Of a stretch of 64,000 nucleotides of DNA, positions 21,708 to 34,000 are shown in pieces. A program made the translations under genes and the position numbers. Position 1 is the stretch's first letter. Each line of letters opens with the position of its first letter. Source of the stretch: Myxocyprinus asiaticus (taxonomy: Eukaryota > Chordata > Actinopteri > Cypriniformes > Catostomidae); NCBI RefSeq assembly GCF_019703515.2, contig NC_059379.1, positions 25,298,380 to 25,362,379 on the forward strand, in the 5' to 3' direction. The notes beneath the pieces are model-generated. The model was given only the letters and a program-made list of their open reading frames with translations, did not search any database and was not told the DNA's origin.

Positions 21708-21939
21708 GTAAGGTGATGGTACTTTTAACTTGTGCGAGTTTGTTGATGATGTGTCTTAGGTTAAAAACCAAATAATAACGTTCACTTTTTTCAGTAGACG
21801 TTTTCGTGTTTTTCTTAGTATATGGTGGGCTGATTTAAATGGCAGCTTTTTCTTTTAAGCTGATTTCTGTCCATACATCAGTTTTAACAAAGGGGGGTGT
21901 CAATTCATCACACTGATCACAAACTTGTATCTCCTTCAG
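21708..21939 (+). other. hexim1: Candidate hexim1 5' UTR intron
   Basis: TTGCACG/GTAAGG is a strong donor and CTTGTATCTCCTTCAG/GT a strong pyrimidine-rich acceptor 16 bp before the hexim1 ATG. If used, it gives a noncoding first exon and a single coding exon. Human HEXIM1 is known as an intronless gene, so this would differ. Confidence 0.45.
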
Positions 21940-21955
21940 GTGGGAGTGTACAGTT

Positions 21956-22966
21956 ATGGAGCTTATTAAAGAAGAAGCCACACCGGAGGATGACAGCAGA
22001 GGGCGGCAGAGAGACGCTCTGTCAAGAGTCGTCACCTCGAAACAAGTGCAAGCAAATCAGCTGGAGATCTGCCCGGGTCTGGTGTCTGGAAATACACATC
22101 CTATGTGCCGCGGCCGGGATAGGAGCGATCCTGAGCCCAAGACTGGCGACGCTGCAAGCGACGACGGGTTTCCTGTTGATAAAACGTCCGGCGCCGTCCG
22201 CCAAACCCACGAGAAAGACTCTCGTTGCACTGGAGAACATACCGAGGGATTGTCAGATGGCCGCCAGGGCAAGAAGAAACACCGGAGGCGACCCTCCAAG
22301 AAGAAGCGCCGCTGGAAGCCTTACTTCAAATTAACCTGGGAGGAGAAGAAAGAACTGGATGAACGGGAGACGGCACGGGCATCGCGAATGCGAGCCGAAA
22401 TGTTCGCCAAAGGACTCCCCGTCGCACCGTACAACACTACCCAGTTCCTGATGGAGGAGCACGACCGCGAAGAACCCGATCTCAACACAGAGCTGGTCGG
22501 CCGGAGATCCGGGGCGATCCGCTCCGACGACACGGCCAGCGAGGAGGAGAATTTTGAAGCCGAGGAGGAAGACGAGGAGGAAGGCTTTGACGGCGGGGGG
22601 AGCGACGGGATGGGCAGACCCGGGCAGGCAGGCGGGGAGTTTCTGCAAAGAGACTTTTCGGAGACCTATGAGAGATACCACGTCGAGACCCTCCAGAATA
22701 TGACCAAGCAAGAACTGGTTAGGGAATACCTGGAGCTGGAGAAGTGCATGTCGCGGTTAGAGGAGGAGAACAACTGGCTCCGCCACGTCCGGAGAAACCC
22801 CGAGCCCTCTGCGGCTGACAGCAGCACCGCCGCCGCCGCTCACGGCGATCAGCGCGTCCGGGAGCTGGAGATTGAGCTGGAGAGACTGAGAGCCGAGAAT
22901 AACGAGTTATTACTCAAAACCCCCAAAACTGGAGGGCCGGGACTCAACCAATCTCAGCCGTGCTGA
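21956..22966 (+). CDS. hexim1: hexim1, inhibitor of P-TEFb (single coding exon)
   Basis: 336 codons. HEXIM1 binds 7SK RNA and, so activated, holds CDK9/cyclin T (P-TEFb) inactive in the nucleus, limiting RNA polymerase II elongation. Residues 106-122 are the basic nuclear-localisation and 7SK-binding motif with its KHRR core (KKKHRRRPSKKKRRWKP). Residues 158-161 are PYNT, the P-TEFb inhibitory motif, within LPVAPYNTTQFLMEEHD. Residues 189-212 are strongly acidic, the stretch thought to mask the basic region. Residues 233-320 are a coiled coil with two leucine-rich stretches (LEKCMSRLEEENNWLR and ELEIELERLRAENNELLL) for dimerisation and cyclin T binding. Human HEXIM1 has 359 residues; the shorter length lies in the variable N-terminus. 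The frame is intact and markedly GC-rich. Confidence 0.95.
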   Translation: MELIKEEATPEDDSRGRQRDALSRVVTSKQVQANQLEICPGLVSGNTHPMCRGRDRSDPEPKTGDAASDDGFPVDKTSGAVRQTHEKDSRCTGEHTEGLSDGRQGKKKHRRRPSKKKRRWKPYFKLTWEEKKELDERETARASRMRAEMFAKGLPVAPYNTTQFLMEEHDREEPDLNTELVGRRSGAIRSDDTASEEENFEAEEEDEEEGFDGGGSDGMGRPGQAGGEFLQRDFSETYERYHVETLQNMTKQELVREYLELEKCMSRLEEENNWLRHVRRNPEPSAADSSTAAAAHGDQRVRELEIELERLRAENNELLLKTPKTGGPGLNQSQPC

Positions 22967-23750
22967 ATGAAACCCAGTGACGGACTCAATTTCGATACGT
23001 TTTATTTCTGTTTTACTTGTCAAATCGATTTAATGTTTCTCTGTCTTACTGTAAACAGCAGCATCTCTGTGGTAGCTAATACTCTCTCAGCCTATACCGT
23101 CTAAAGGTAATGTTTTTATGACAGAACATTGGTTTATTAAAATCTTATGTGCGGTCCCACATATTTGGTCAGTCGATAATAATATATGTGTTAATAACAG
23201 TGTTTTGCACTATTAAATTGACGGAATTAATAGCCTTCAATGCCTTTTTGTTATGTAAATGATTAAAAAGTCAGACTTCTCAGACTTGTTAAGTTTGCAC
23301 GAGCCGTTGCCATGAAGTTACAAAATAACTCCTCAGCTTCTTTGTTTATATACCGTAATGAATGTCTTGAAGCGCCTTTCATGTAAAAGACTCAAACTAG
23401 AACAATTAAACAGCGTTTCAGATTCATTATTGATGGCGCACATGCTTCAATGTGTTAATGCATGACAAAGACAGTGTTGTAAACAGTGGAAAACCGTTAA
23501 CGGTATTTTATCGTGCTTTACCCAAATATATCGTCCATTAAATTATTCCACATTTCAGTTCCAATTTATTTACTTTTATATGGTGACTGACTGTTCAATC
23601 ACCTGTCCGGAACGGTGTTTTAAATTCCAATATAATACATTTCTAAGGGGCCGTTTTCATCCGTTCGCAGTTTTCAGTCGTTTTTCTACGTAAACAAGCG
23701 CTAGACGGACGCGTTTGACCGTGTCAAGTTATAAGCACTAGAAACTGTTG
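22967..23750 (+). other. hexim1: hexim1 3' UTR and downstream sequence
   Basis: After the TGA at 22964-22966 the composition drops to AT-rich. ATTAAA variants of the polyadenylation signal occur at about 23137 and 23213; no AATAAA is present in the first 500 bp. No other feature is seen. Confidence 0.4.
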
Positions 23751-23751
23751 A

Positions 23752-24402
23752 AGGGATAGTTCACCCAAAAATGAAAATTCTCTCATCATTTGCGTTCATG
23801 CCACCCCAGATGTGTTAGACTTTCTTTCTTATGCAGAACACAAAGATGTTCTGAAAGTCTCAGCTCTGTTGGTCCATACAATGCAAGTGAATGGTGACCA
23901 GATCTTTGAGTCTCCAAAAAGCACATACAGGCAACATAAAATTAATCCATAAGACTCCAGTGGTTAAATCCATTTCTTCAGAAGTGATATGATAGATGTG
24001 GGTGAGAAACAGATCAATATTTAAGTACTATTTTTACTATGAATCTCCACTTTTACGTCCTTGTGTTTTTGCTGTTCTTCGTGCATATCACCACCTACTG
24101 GGCAGGGAGGTGAATTTATAGTAAAAAAGGATATACTGATGTTTTTCACCCACACTTATTACTTCTGAAGATTTGGATTTACCCACTGGAGTCTTATGAA
24201 TTACTTTTATGCTCCCTTAATATGCTTTTTGGAGCTTCAAAGTTCTGGCAACCATTCACTTGCACTGTAAGCACCTACAGCTGAAAAAAAATCTTAAAAT
24301 CTTTGTGTTCAGCAGAAGAAAACTAATCATACACCTCTGTGAAGGCATGAGAGTGAGTAAATTATGAATTTTCATTGTTGGGTGAACTATTCCTTTAAAA
24401 GT
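23752..24402. repeat. GGGATAGTTCACCC-type MITE, near full length
   Basis: It opens AAGGGATAGTTCACCCAAAA and closes TTGGGTGAACTATTCCTTTA, about 650 bp. The internal halves are inverted: 'gtgatatgatagatgtgggtg' on the left and 'cacccacacttattacttc' on the right. Confidence 0.85.
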
Positions 24403-26122
24403 CTGATCTGAGACACCCGTGTTCTGTTCTATTCGTTGTGCTTTTTTATTTATTTATTTTTAATGAAAGAACGCGTTTTGTCTGAACAGCCCCTGACAAT
24501 TCATTTGACACGTCTCCTTATATGGTCAAACCCATAACGTGATTTTAAATTATTATAACACAACCGTAAGGATTTCATGTTTAATCAAAGATCTCTCATT
24601 TTGCCTAACGTTCACAAAACCTGTGTTTGTGTGAACAAATATTTGTTTTGCCATTGGTCTGCACCAAATCCTTCCCTTTACATGTGATGGGATAAGACTT
24701 GGGACAAATCAGAAATTTGTCATGGATTTAAAACACAGTTTGAGCAGTTATTACATGGCTGTAGAATTGTTATAACTTAGAAGGTAACATCTATAAATGT
24801 TCATATGAACCCAAATCTTTTCAATATCATATAGGTCTTCTAGGCTTTTTCTGCACACATGCACCACACAGACACAATATATTCTTTATGTAACAGCACA
24901 AAGGAAAACCAGAATACAGAGTATTGCACAATAAGAAACGATTGAAAACAAATTATATATATAATGTCATAATTATCATTTGTACACAGAGGTTAACTTA
25001 GCAAGATTTTGTACATTTGTTACAAAAGTTGGTCTACACGGTCACCCATATATATATTTACATGCACATGGGGGTAAAAACACACATAACCATCAGTATA
25101 GGGGATTAGATCACAAGGGGATATGAAGTTGACAAACACACTTGCTGGTCACAGAAAATGAACTGTCTTGTACAAGTTTATCAAAGCCATTTTGGAGTGA
25201 AACATACCGAAGAGCACAGTGAGTTGGTATTCCAGGATGACTGCTTTGATGTCTGTTAGTATGACAATTCTGCCACTAGCACAGGTTTTATTGCAATGGA
25301 GCCTTTTTAAAGGACAGGTATTCCTTTGTGAGGCATAAGAAGAAATTTAAGACTACGGTACTTATTTTTAAGAAACAGTTGGGAGCACTGAAAGGTATTT
25401 TTACAAACTGTTTAACCCATACAATTCTCTTTAAGATTGCTGCACCAGAGACTACAGTAGGTTCCACATTGTGCTTGAAATTAATGCTGAGCTGGTGTGC
25501 AATCCCTTGTTAATATAGAATGAAAAGGGCGCTCTGTCATATGGTCGTGGCATAGGCTTTAGTAATAGAAGGTCATAGAAGCCCTCCACTTGGGCGATTC
25601 TCACAAAACCTGTCAAGAAATGTCCTGGTCATATTTAACATTAAATCAATAAAACATTTAAAAAAAAAAAATGAAATTGTATTTTGCATAAAGAAAATGA
25701 AGTCTACGTTTAGGACCATTGTTATTTTTTTGTCTTTTGATATTAATTTCAGGACACTTCCGTGCATTTTACCCTCCAATTCTCATTATTGTAACACCTC
25801 CAGTTGTTTTTAAATACTGTGATATATAAATACTTTACCATTTAAATAATATATTTGTTTTCCACATTGCAATAATGAGAATATAATAATGACCATCTTT
25901 TTCCACATTGCAGTATTGAGAATTGCAGAGTAAAATGTGCATAACTTTTACGAAAATGTCACAATGTAAAACATTTTAATTGTCCTAAAAAAAAAAGCCT
26001 TAATTTTCTATAAGCAAAATATATATTACTGTTTGTTGATTTTGGAGTGAAATAGGACCAGGATATTCTCTTGACAGGTTTCATGCGAATCAACCACTTG
26101 GGTTGTGAAGGAAAAGAAGCAT
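24403..26122 (-). other. hexim1-arhgap23 intergenic space, possible arhgap23 3' UTR
   Basis: The two genes converge here. The arhgap23 stop codon is at 27179, so its 3' UTR would run leftward into this AT-rich stretch. I see no exon or RNA gene. A distal polyadenylation signal on the minus strand (plus-strand TTTATT) near 25288 is one of several possible. Confidence 0.35.
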
Positions 26123-27112
26123 TAAAGAGATATTTTCCCCAAAAATGAAAATTCTGTCATCATTTACTTACTCTCATGTTATTCCAAACCTGTCTGACTT
26201 GGACCCCATTTACACCTGGTATTAAGATGCATTTTGGTTGATCCGATCACAAGTGGTCAGCTTTAAATACAGGTGTAAAATTTTGTGACCGGATCACAAA
26301 AAACACATAAGGGAGGCAGTCAAAAACGCATATGACCACATCGCATTTGAGGTGTAAACGCTAATGCACTGACAGCAGTGAAGCGCCAATCCTCACCTGT
26401 CAATCAACCACTGCACTAAAACGAGTTCAAACTTTTCCGGTTATGAGTGGCTTTAAAAGGAAATAACAGTCTGATCTGAAAATGTGAAAAACCAGATACA
26501 TACACATACACAAACACAAACTTCAATAAACTTCTTCAGTGTGTCTGATATCAACATGCAGAGACACAGATGAGAAGCAAACACATCTGAAGCTCCACAC
26601 CTCCACTAAAACAATGGATATTTCTGCTCAAAATGTTGCGTTTGTGCTTAGATTAAATTACAACTGCATCTGGGAGAAACAACGTGTTTTCTTTGTCTTT
26701 TTATGACTTTTTTGCAGTTTATTATCATGCAGTAGCACATTGACATAGTGATTGATGCATGTCCTCATGAAATCAGAGACCCCTTTAAATCCGAACACAA
26801 GTGGTCACAGGAGACACATTTAAGCGACCAGGTGTAAACTGTTTTGTGTTTCGCCTGACCACATGTGATCAGAACATTGAGGCGCATCTTAATACCAGGT
26901 GTAAACGGTCTTTCTTTCTTCCGTGGAAAAGGAGATGTTAGGCAGAATGTTAGCCTGTCAATCGTTTCCAATGAATAAAAGTGAATGGTGACTGAGAGTA
27001 ACTGCCTGACATTCTTTTGCATTTCATGAAAAAAAGAAAACTCAAAAATAATACAGTTGAGTAAAGAACTGTAGATTTGACAGAATTTTTGGGTGAACTA
27101 TCCCTTTAAAAC
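26123..27112. repeat. MITE interrupted by a second MITE
   Basis: Outer element: left end ATTAAAGAGATATTTTCCCC with AAAAATGAAAATTCTGTCAT; right end GACAGAATTTTTGGGTGAAC then TATCCCTTTAAA. Between them, 26203-26911 is a different element listed separately. Removing the insert restores the usual order of blocks. Confidence 0.75.
26203..26911. repeat. Nested MITE with CATTTACACCTGGTATTAAG ends
   Basis: Left end GACCCCATTTACACCTGGTA with TTAAGATGC; right end GCATCTTAATACCAGGTGTA with AACGGTC: inverted repeats of about 30 bp. The motif 'gatcacaagtggtc' near the left and 'gaccacatgtgatc' near the right are also inverted. It has no coding capacity. Confidence 0.8.
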
Positions 27113-27178
27113 TGAGCATGGCTGAGGTAAGCAAGGGGTGGGTTTTTGTTTACTGTTTTGAAGTGTCAGAATGCTCGC

Positions 27179-28066
27179 TCATCCCTCCCCAGGCATATTA
27201 ACCAACACTGTGTGGCGCCTCCAGTCTCTTCTCCTGTGCCGCGTCTCAGTCGATTCCGGCCGTTGCTGACCCACCACTCCCAGAAAGCCATCGGTTGGGG
27301 CCAGGAGACTGGCCTGCTCTTGGCTCATCCAGCTCTGCTGGTAAGAGAGCACCTTGGTGCTCCTACTGGGCGACACTGCTTGACGCAGCCTCTCTTGGCC
27401 TCTAACAAGAGAGGCTTTGACTCTAGAGAATCCGAGAGGGCGGGTGTGAGTGACAGGCAGCGTCCCCGAGCCCTGCTCCTCTCCGGTCCTGCTCTGTTCC
27501 ACATACAGCGAGTGAGATCGCACTCTCTCTCCTCTCAATTTCCTCCGGGTGAGAAGGTTTGCAGTGATACTTGAGGGCTGTGGTGAGATGGAGCAAGTGG
27601 AGGAAGAGGAGTTGCTTTGCTGTGACGATGCTCTAAGGCCTGACACACTCTGATGGTGTGAATATAGAAAGCTTCGGGGTCGTTGAGATCGCATCAGACC
27701 TGTCTGTTCTCTCTCACAAACCTCGACTCCTATACCAACCTCCCCCTTTTCCAGAACAACACTCTCCTCTTCCGTCACCCTCGCTCCTTCTTGGTCCTCC
27801 TCCACCTGTTCTTGTGTTCCCTCCATCTTGCCTACTTCCGTTTTGCCTTCTGACGTTCGGGGTCTTGCTTTGCTTCCCCCATCTCTGTCCTTATTCATCT
27901 CCTCAAAGTTGCTTGCTTTGATTGGCTCGTGCTCAGAGTCCTCATCAGTGCTGCTACCTGAAGGGCAGGTGCTCTGGTGTTTCTTTCTCTTTCGGGTCAC
28001 GGCTGATATGATGGACAGGGGGAGGAAGTCCTTGGCACTCAGGTCTTTTTTGGAAGCCGAAGCTCC
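27179..28066 (-). CDS. arhgap23: arhgap23 last coding exon (C-terminal tail)
   Basis: The exon opens after TTACAG with [20 protein letters not shown], then [11 protein letters not shown] and [11 protein letters not shown], a patch shared with human ARHGAP23. A stretch rich in E, S and R follows ([19 protein letters not shown]), then [16 protein letters not shown] and a stop. It contributes 295 residues without a catalytic domain and is probably disordered; several RxxS-type sequences could be phosphorylated. GC content is higher than in the flanking introns. Confidence 0.88.
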   Translation of the reverse strand, partial: GASASKKDLSAKDFLPLSIISAVTRKRKKHQSTCPSGSSTDEDSEHEPIKASNFEEMNKDRDGGSKARPRTSEGKTEVGKMEGTQEQVEEDQEGARVTEEESVVLEKGEVGIGVEVCEREQTGLMRSQRPRSFLYSHHQSVSGLRASSQQSNSSSSTCSISPQPSSITANLLTRRKLRGERVRSHSLYVEQSRTGEEQGSGTLPVTHTRPLGFSRVKASLVRGQERLRQAVSPSRSTKVLSYQQSWMSQEQASLLAPTDGFLGVVGQQRPESTETRHRRRDWRRHTVLVNMPGEG

Positions 28067-31000
28067 CTGTAATGAAACAGAAAGTTGTTATTTCGTACCA
28101 GACATTATTGCAAAACCCAATGTTATCATGCTTTTTTAGCTGAATCTGAGAAAAACAATGAGATTCCTACCTTAGGTTTAGCTGAGTCGCTGTTGATGGA
28201 ATCTATACAGGTGAAGAAAAGTGAACACATGGATGTGAAATGAGGGAGTGAAATCTGTTTTCTTCTAAAAATCTTTGTTTATGTTCTGCTGAAGAGAGAA
28301 TGTCATACACATCTGGGATGGCATGATGGTGAGTAAATGATAAGATAATTTTCATTTTTGGGTGAACTAACCTTTAAAGAGGTCATATCATACTTTTTAA
28401 ATTATTTTTTATTTTTATTTTTTATATTTGTTTTTTCCTGAGGTCCACTTAAAAAGTGAACAATATTTCCACTGATGTTAGTCTCAATTTAATTTTTCAT
28501 TACCATTTCCCACTCTCAGTTTTTTTCTCTGTTCTGGCAGTATATTTGCAGCTGTGTCTTTAAGGCATATATGTAAACACCCTCTTCACATTTGAAATGA
28601 GTAACAGTACTTTGCTCACACATGGGCTGCGTTTTGCTGTCAGCCCCAATATACTGTAGGTTTTAACTGCTCACTCCTTTAATATCGGTTTCTTCGCACA
28701 GCCTGCATTACATTGTGTCAGATTATAGAAATAAAGAGCTGTCGGATGGCAGTTAGCATGAACAAGGGTGTGTATCTGAGGTACTAATCTTTGGAGTTTA
28801 ATTCCTCATTAAAAATGTTTTACTCCTAATGAAATGAATTGTAAATTTGAAACACATGTATAAAATCATGATTACTCATACAAGAGTTGAAGAATCCAGT
28901 CATATTAATAACCTTATATAAAAGCTTTATGTGTCCCCCTAATGGGGGCTGCTATGCCGTGTTATCACACGACTGCCCTATTATTGGAAACTTTCACTCA
29001 TGGATTAAATTAATCATGGCTGACTGTGAATAGTCAGTTTTAACAGTGACATCTGTAACTGCGAACTATTGTGTTTGAATAATGCTGCATCCAAGCCACT
29101 ACTGTAGGTGTCACTGAAGTTCCAAAATGACATAAAAAAATTACTGAGTGCACCAAAACATTTCATGCACACGTCCCCAGGATTTGGCTTGTCAGACCGG
29201 TAAACGCCCACTAAAGGAAGACCCCATTGTTTCTCATAGAGCACAGTTAAGGCTTAAGTATACTTCTGTTTTGAAGCGAACGCTTAGCATCTGCATATAG
29301 TAAAATGCCAGCCTTTCAAAGTATACTTCATTTGACAGCGCGTGCATACGCAGGCAGTTGGCGCGTAAGCTATGACTGCAGTGAGATATTGGACTACTTC
29401 TCTTCAGGAGTTTAGACCCGTAAAGATGTCTTTATATTCCTTCAGACTCCAGTACAAATGCAGGTATCTGCTGAGCTCCTCACACATGTGTTCTGCACAT
29501 CCACTTGTTGTTTCCACCTTCTTCTCCTGTTGTTTATCGGCGATAACTTCTAGCGCTTTTTGTGACACCAATGGCTCAACTGTGAGTTTTTCCACCTTGT
29601 GGACTAACTAACAAGTGCAAATAATTCCAAGAGCATGCACATTCTGCGTGTTCAGAGTATGCATAGTTAGAAAAAATTGGCGCACGTGTTCAGTGCTCGA
29701 GCACTCTGCTTATGATAAAATTTGCATCACACATCCGTATGCAGATGCATTGCGTTCGCATCTGACCGAAGAATAATTTAGTAGCTAACAGCATTTCCCG
29801 CCCAATGTGTCAAATTCACAAAACAATCCTTTTTAGACTGGGGAGGAAAGATGAAAGAAAATTAGATTTCTCATGATATGACCCCTTTAAGAGTTTAAAG
29901 GGCACATGCCCTTGTAATGAGCAACACATATTTGTAAAGCAAAGATGCTGTTGTCAAGGTTTCTGGTGAACATGAAGCAGAGATGAGATTACATCAACAG
30001 AATTGAAGGTAGAACATGAAAAACAGCAGCAGATGGTCAAATAAACCATCTGCTGAATTTGATAAATACACAATGCACAAACACACTCAGGGTGTGGTGG
30101 GATTCCTGCGCCTACCGCAAACTTTGCTCCATTGGCTCAGCTAGCAGAATGATGCAGAGGGTGTCCAGAGAGTGTGTAAGAGAGAGATGAGAGTAGAAGG
30201 AGAGAGAAACAAAAGAGACATAATAGGTGAAAAGTGAGTGAGTTTAAAAAAGAATAAAGGAAAAATAAAAATAGAGATTATAGTGTAAAGGTAAACAATT
30301 TCCCAGTTAGAAAGAAGAAAATTACTGAATAGATACTTAATAGAATGAGGAGCAAGATTTTGTGAAGAGCTGGATGTGTTAATGCCGTGTCTTAACCAGG
30401 TGTGACAAGCAATTTTTTTGTCTAAACCAATCAGAACTGTGTGGCCGAGTTTCCTGTTTGTGTGCTCTCTTACACTTTCAATCCACTCACTGTAAAAATA
30501 TTACTATTTTTGTCTTGTTTTTAATAAATAATATCTAAACATCCTTCAAACAAGATACATTTACTTGATAAGCAAAATGACTTCTCAAAATTAAGTCTTG
30601 TTTTTACAAAAGTATAACAAAATTTGTAAGGCTTAGGCTTAAAACAATTTGCCAATGGGGTAAGAAAAAAAACTTTTTTTATTTTTTTATTAAGTTCATT
30701 TTTCTTACTCCAGTAGCAAACAGACTTTTCATTTTATTAAGAATAAACCTCACTACATTTATCTGAAAACAAGACTTAGCGCTCTATTTTCATGACCGCG
30801 CTAGGCGCAGCACAACTACCGTTCGCAACATCATATCTAATATTTGTGAGAGCACTAATTCTAAGTGCAATTTTATGGCAGCGCATAGCTCAAGTGGGTG
30901 TGTGTGGGAGTGTTTGTGCTATCTGTGGGTGTATGCGCGCAAACTGTGGGTGCATTGTATGTTAATGAAGTGGCGCAAAGTGCAGTTTGCTATTTTCCTG

Positions 31001-34000
31001 AGAAATAAGTCACTGTGCTAAGACGTTTCAGAAGCACCTCTATTCCTCAGTTCCTGCATTTGAAGTTTGGAGATTTCACCATTAGTTTGTTATGAAGTTC
31101 ATGTCCAAACTCTGTAAATATAATGGAACATCAAATTATGTCCCAAAACATCACTGTTGTAGTCGTTTTATGAAACAAAAAATTATGAGATTTGTGTTGA
31201 ACTTTCTAAAGGTCATGGTTTATTTTTCAATTATTATTATTATTATTACATTTATACTTACAATTGTATTTATGGTCAAATTTGTAATGGTATTTTTCCA
31301 GTCGTAGAGATTTTTAAGTCACTGCAAAAGGGGCCAGTGGAAGTTTGAGAGGGTAAAATGTTTGGATTTAGGGAGGTGGTTATGATTTCCTTTTTTTACC
31401 ACTTAGATATTTTAATTATATTTTTGATAGGTTTGAAATGTAATTTGAATTTAAAAACATTTTTGGTTTATGTTTTTCATGTTTCAATTAATACATTTTA
31501 TTCATTAACCAAATTAATTTACACTATAAAGTTCTTATAAATGTGCTGTCTTTGTTTATATCGCTGGTGCTTGACAGGAAATGAAATATTGAATATAATA
31601 GGACGCAGACGGTTCAATAACTGGAGAAGAACCTCAGAATTAAATTGTACTTGAACCATTAGCGCTTTGCCTGCACAATTTCACCAAACCCATTTGCGCC
31701 TAGACTTAGCGCATACTTGCATGAAAATACCAAAACTTAATGGCCATGTCCACTGACTTTGTGCATATGACATATTGCATAGCACTGCGCTTGGCGCTAG
31801 CGCTCTTAAAATTGAGCCCTTAATATCTAATGTAATTTTGCTTCTCAAGTAAATGAATCTATTTTAAGGATGTTAAGACATTTTCCCTGGAAAATAAGAC
31901 AAAAATACTGGGTAAGAAAGTGTTCATTTTATAGTTTTACTTGTGGAACTTGAGGGATTTGTCATATAATATCAGATGTTTATCAGCTTCCCCAATCAGT
32001 CTCTCCTCATCCAGATTTGATGTTTAATATTCATGAGTTGCAAGATTTTGGTCCAATAAGTTTCCAATGTGGGAGTGGCTACCCATCCCAACACTGCAGA
32101 AATGTGGCATGTCTGTCTTGCAGATAGTTAGGACTTTTATCGGTGGTCTTTTTGTTGCATTGCACTTGGTTACTTGGTTACATGTACAGTACCTGTGACA
32201 ACAAGCCACACATCTCAGCTCATCTCATGTCATGCCAGTATCTCTCACCTGAGGAGTCTCCCAACGGCAACGTCCTGCCAATGTTTGACAGTAGGTGGTC
32301 AATGTTTGGAACAGGCTGTACGTCCTGCTGGTCCTCTGGTGTCTGCAGAAGCAGCAAGAGATGGATGACAACTTTTATCGGCTAATACAGAATGTTGTTA
32401 CACCAGGTTGAACAACACTTAAGTAACTGTGTACAACCTTTTGTTTGCACCAAAACAGTAATTCTAACTATTAACATCTGGATGATGAGACAGAAAGCAA
32501 AGACTCTCAAGAACTCTGCTTGGGGCTAATTCTCAAGGGTGAGCCCCCTTATTAAATGTAATACATATTTAATATGGTTATAAAAGAGAAACAGTACCTT
32601 CTCATCCTTATCCAGCTCATCACTGAAGAACCACATATGCTGTAAAAGCACAGAAAGAAAACTTAAAAACGGGATCTTCTATCTTGTCTTAACTTTGTCA
32701 AGCGCTAAATGGAATGTTTCAACATTATTTGTGGCATAACGGTGATTACCACAATAAATTGTCCCTCGCCTCTTTAAAAAAGCCAAATTTGTGGTTACAG
32801 TAATGAACTAACCATGGAAGTAAATGGGGCCAGTGCATAAACAATAAAATAACAGACAATGTTTCAAAAGTGTAGACACAAGACGTACACACTACTTGTG
32901 TTTACATGATTTAAGTGTGATAAAATCAGGGATTTACCAGAGTTATGGCATTTACGTCACCATGACAACGAAGTTGTGAGATTGGATATAACTTTACACA
33001 GATAAGGTTAGTAAGCAATCTTATCACACTAAAATCAAGTTAACACGTATAATGTTTACATCTTGTTGCTATACCTTTGAAACAGTGTTTATTTTAATGT
33101 TTATGCACTGGCCCCATTCACTTCCACTGTAACCGCCTTGCTGTAACCACAATTAATTTTTTTAGATAAATGAGAGACGAGTCAAAATTACTTTTTGTGG
33201 TAATCAAAATAATGCCATTAATGCTGCTAAATGAACTTAACTTGTATTAAGCATGGAGCATTCCTGTTTTCTCCCCAATTTGGTATGCCCAATTCTCTAA
33301 GTCCTCGTGGTGGCGTAGTGACTCAACTCAGCTTAACCAGAGACTATTTAGCAGAGATGGGCCACTTCTATTTAAATGAATGGGAGAAATTGGAACGCCC
33401 AACCAAGAAGCTCTGAGCGCCCAATGGTCAGTGTGGATGTAGAAAGGAAGTCCCACCTTACAGATAAAAGAGCCAATCACCTTTTAGATACATCTCCTGT
33501 CAAATCAGCTCGCTAACACACATGCGCATTAGCTATTCAAGTTGGGAAAATTGCGGTTTAGTGTAATATGAGGTAAAGAAGCACAATTTATGATTCCAAT
33601 ATTATAAAATTTTATTGCTGATTTGAAATATGTTCTTTTTTCTCCCCTTTTTTTCCCCAATTTGGCATGCCCAATTCCCAATGCGCTTCTAGGTCATCGT
33701 GGTGGCGTAGTGACTCGCCTTAATCCGGGTGGCGGAGGACGAATCTCAGTTGCCTATACGTCTGAGACCATCAATCCGCACATCTTATCACGTGGCTTGT
33801 TGAGTGCATTACCACGGAGACGTAGCACGTGTGGAGGCTTCACGCTATTCTCCGCGGCATCCACGCAAAACTCACCACGTGCCCCACCGAGAGCAAGAAC
33901 CACACATTATAGTGTCCACGAGGAGGTCAACCCAATGTGACTCTACCCACCCTAGCAACCAGGCCAATTGGTTGCACAGGAAGCCTGACTGGAGTCACTC

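Noticed and set aside
22022..22711. Three minus-strand open frames opposite hexim1
   Set aside because: They are shadows of the GC-rich hexim1 coding sequence, which matches the family over its whole length.
27146..27574. Open frame of 142 codons on the plus strand
   Set aside because: It lies antisense to the last arhgap23 exon, whose frame has clear homology. The plus-strand protein has no recognisable pattern.
31092..31540. Two hydrophobic open frames (71 and 60 codons)
   Set aside because: Both lie in AT-rich transposon interior. Their F/I/L-rich translation reflects base composition, with no start context or homology.
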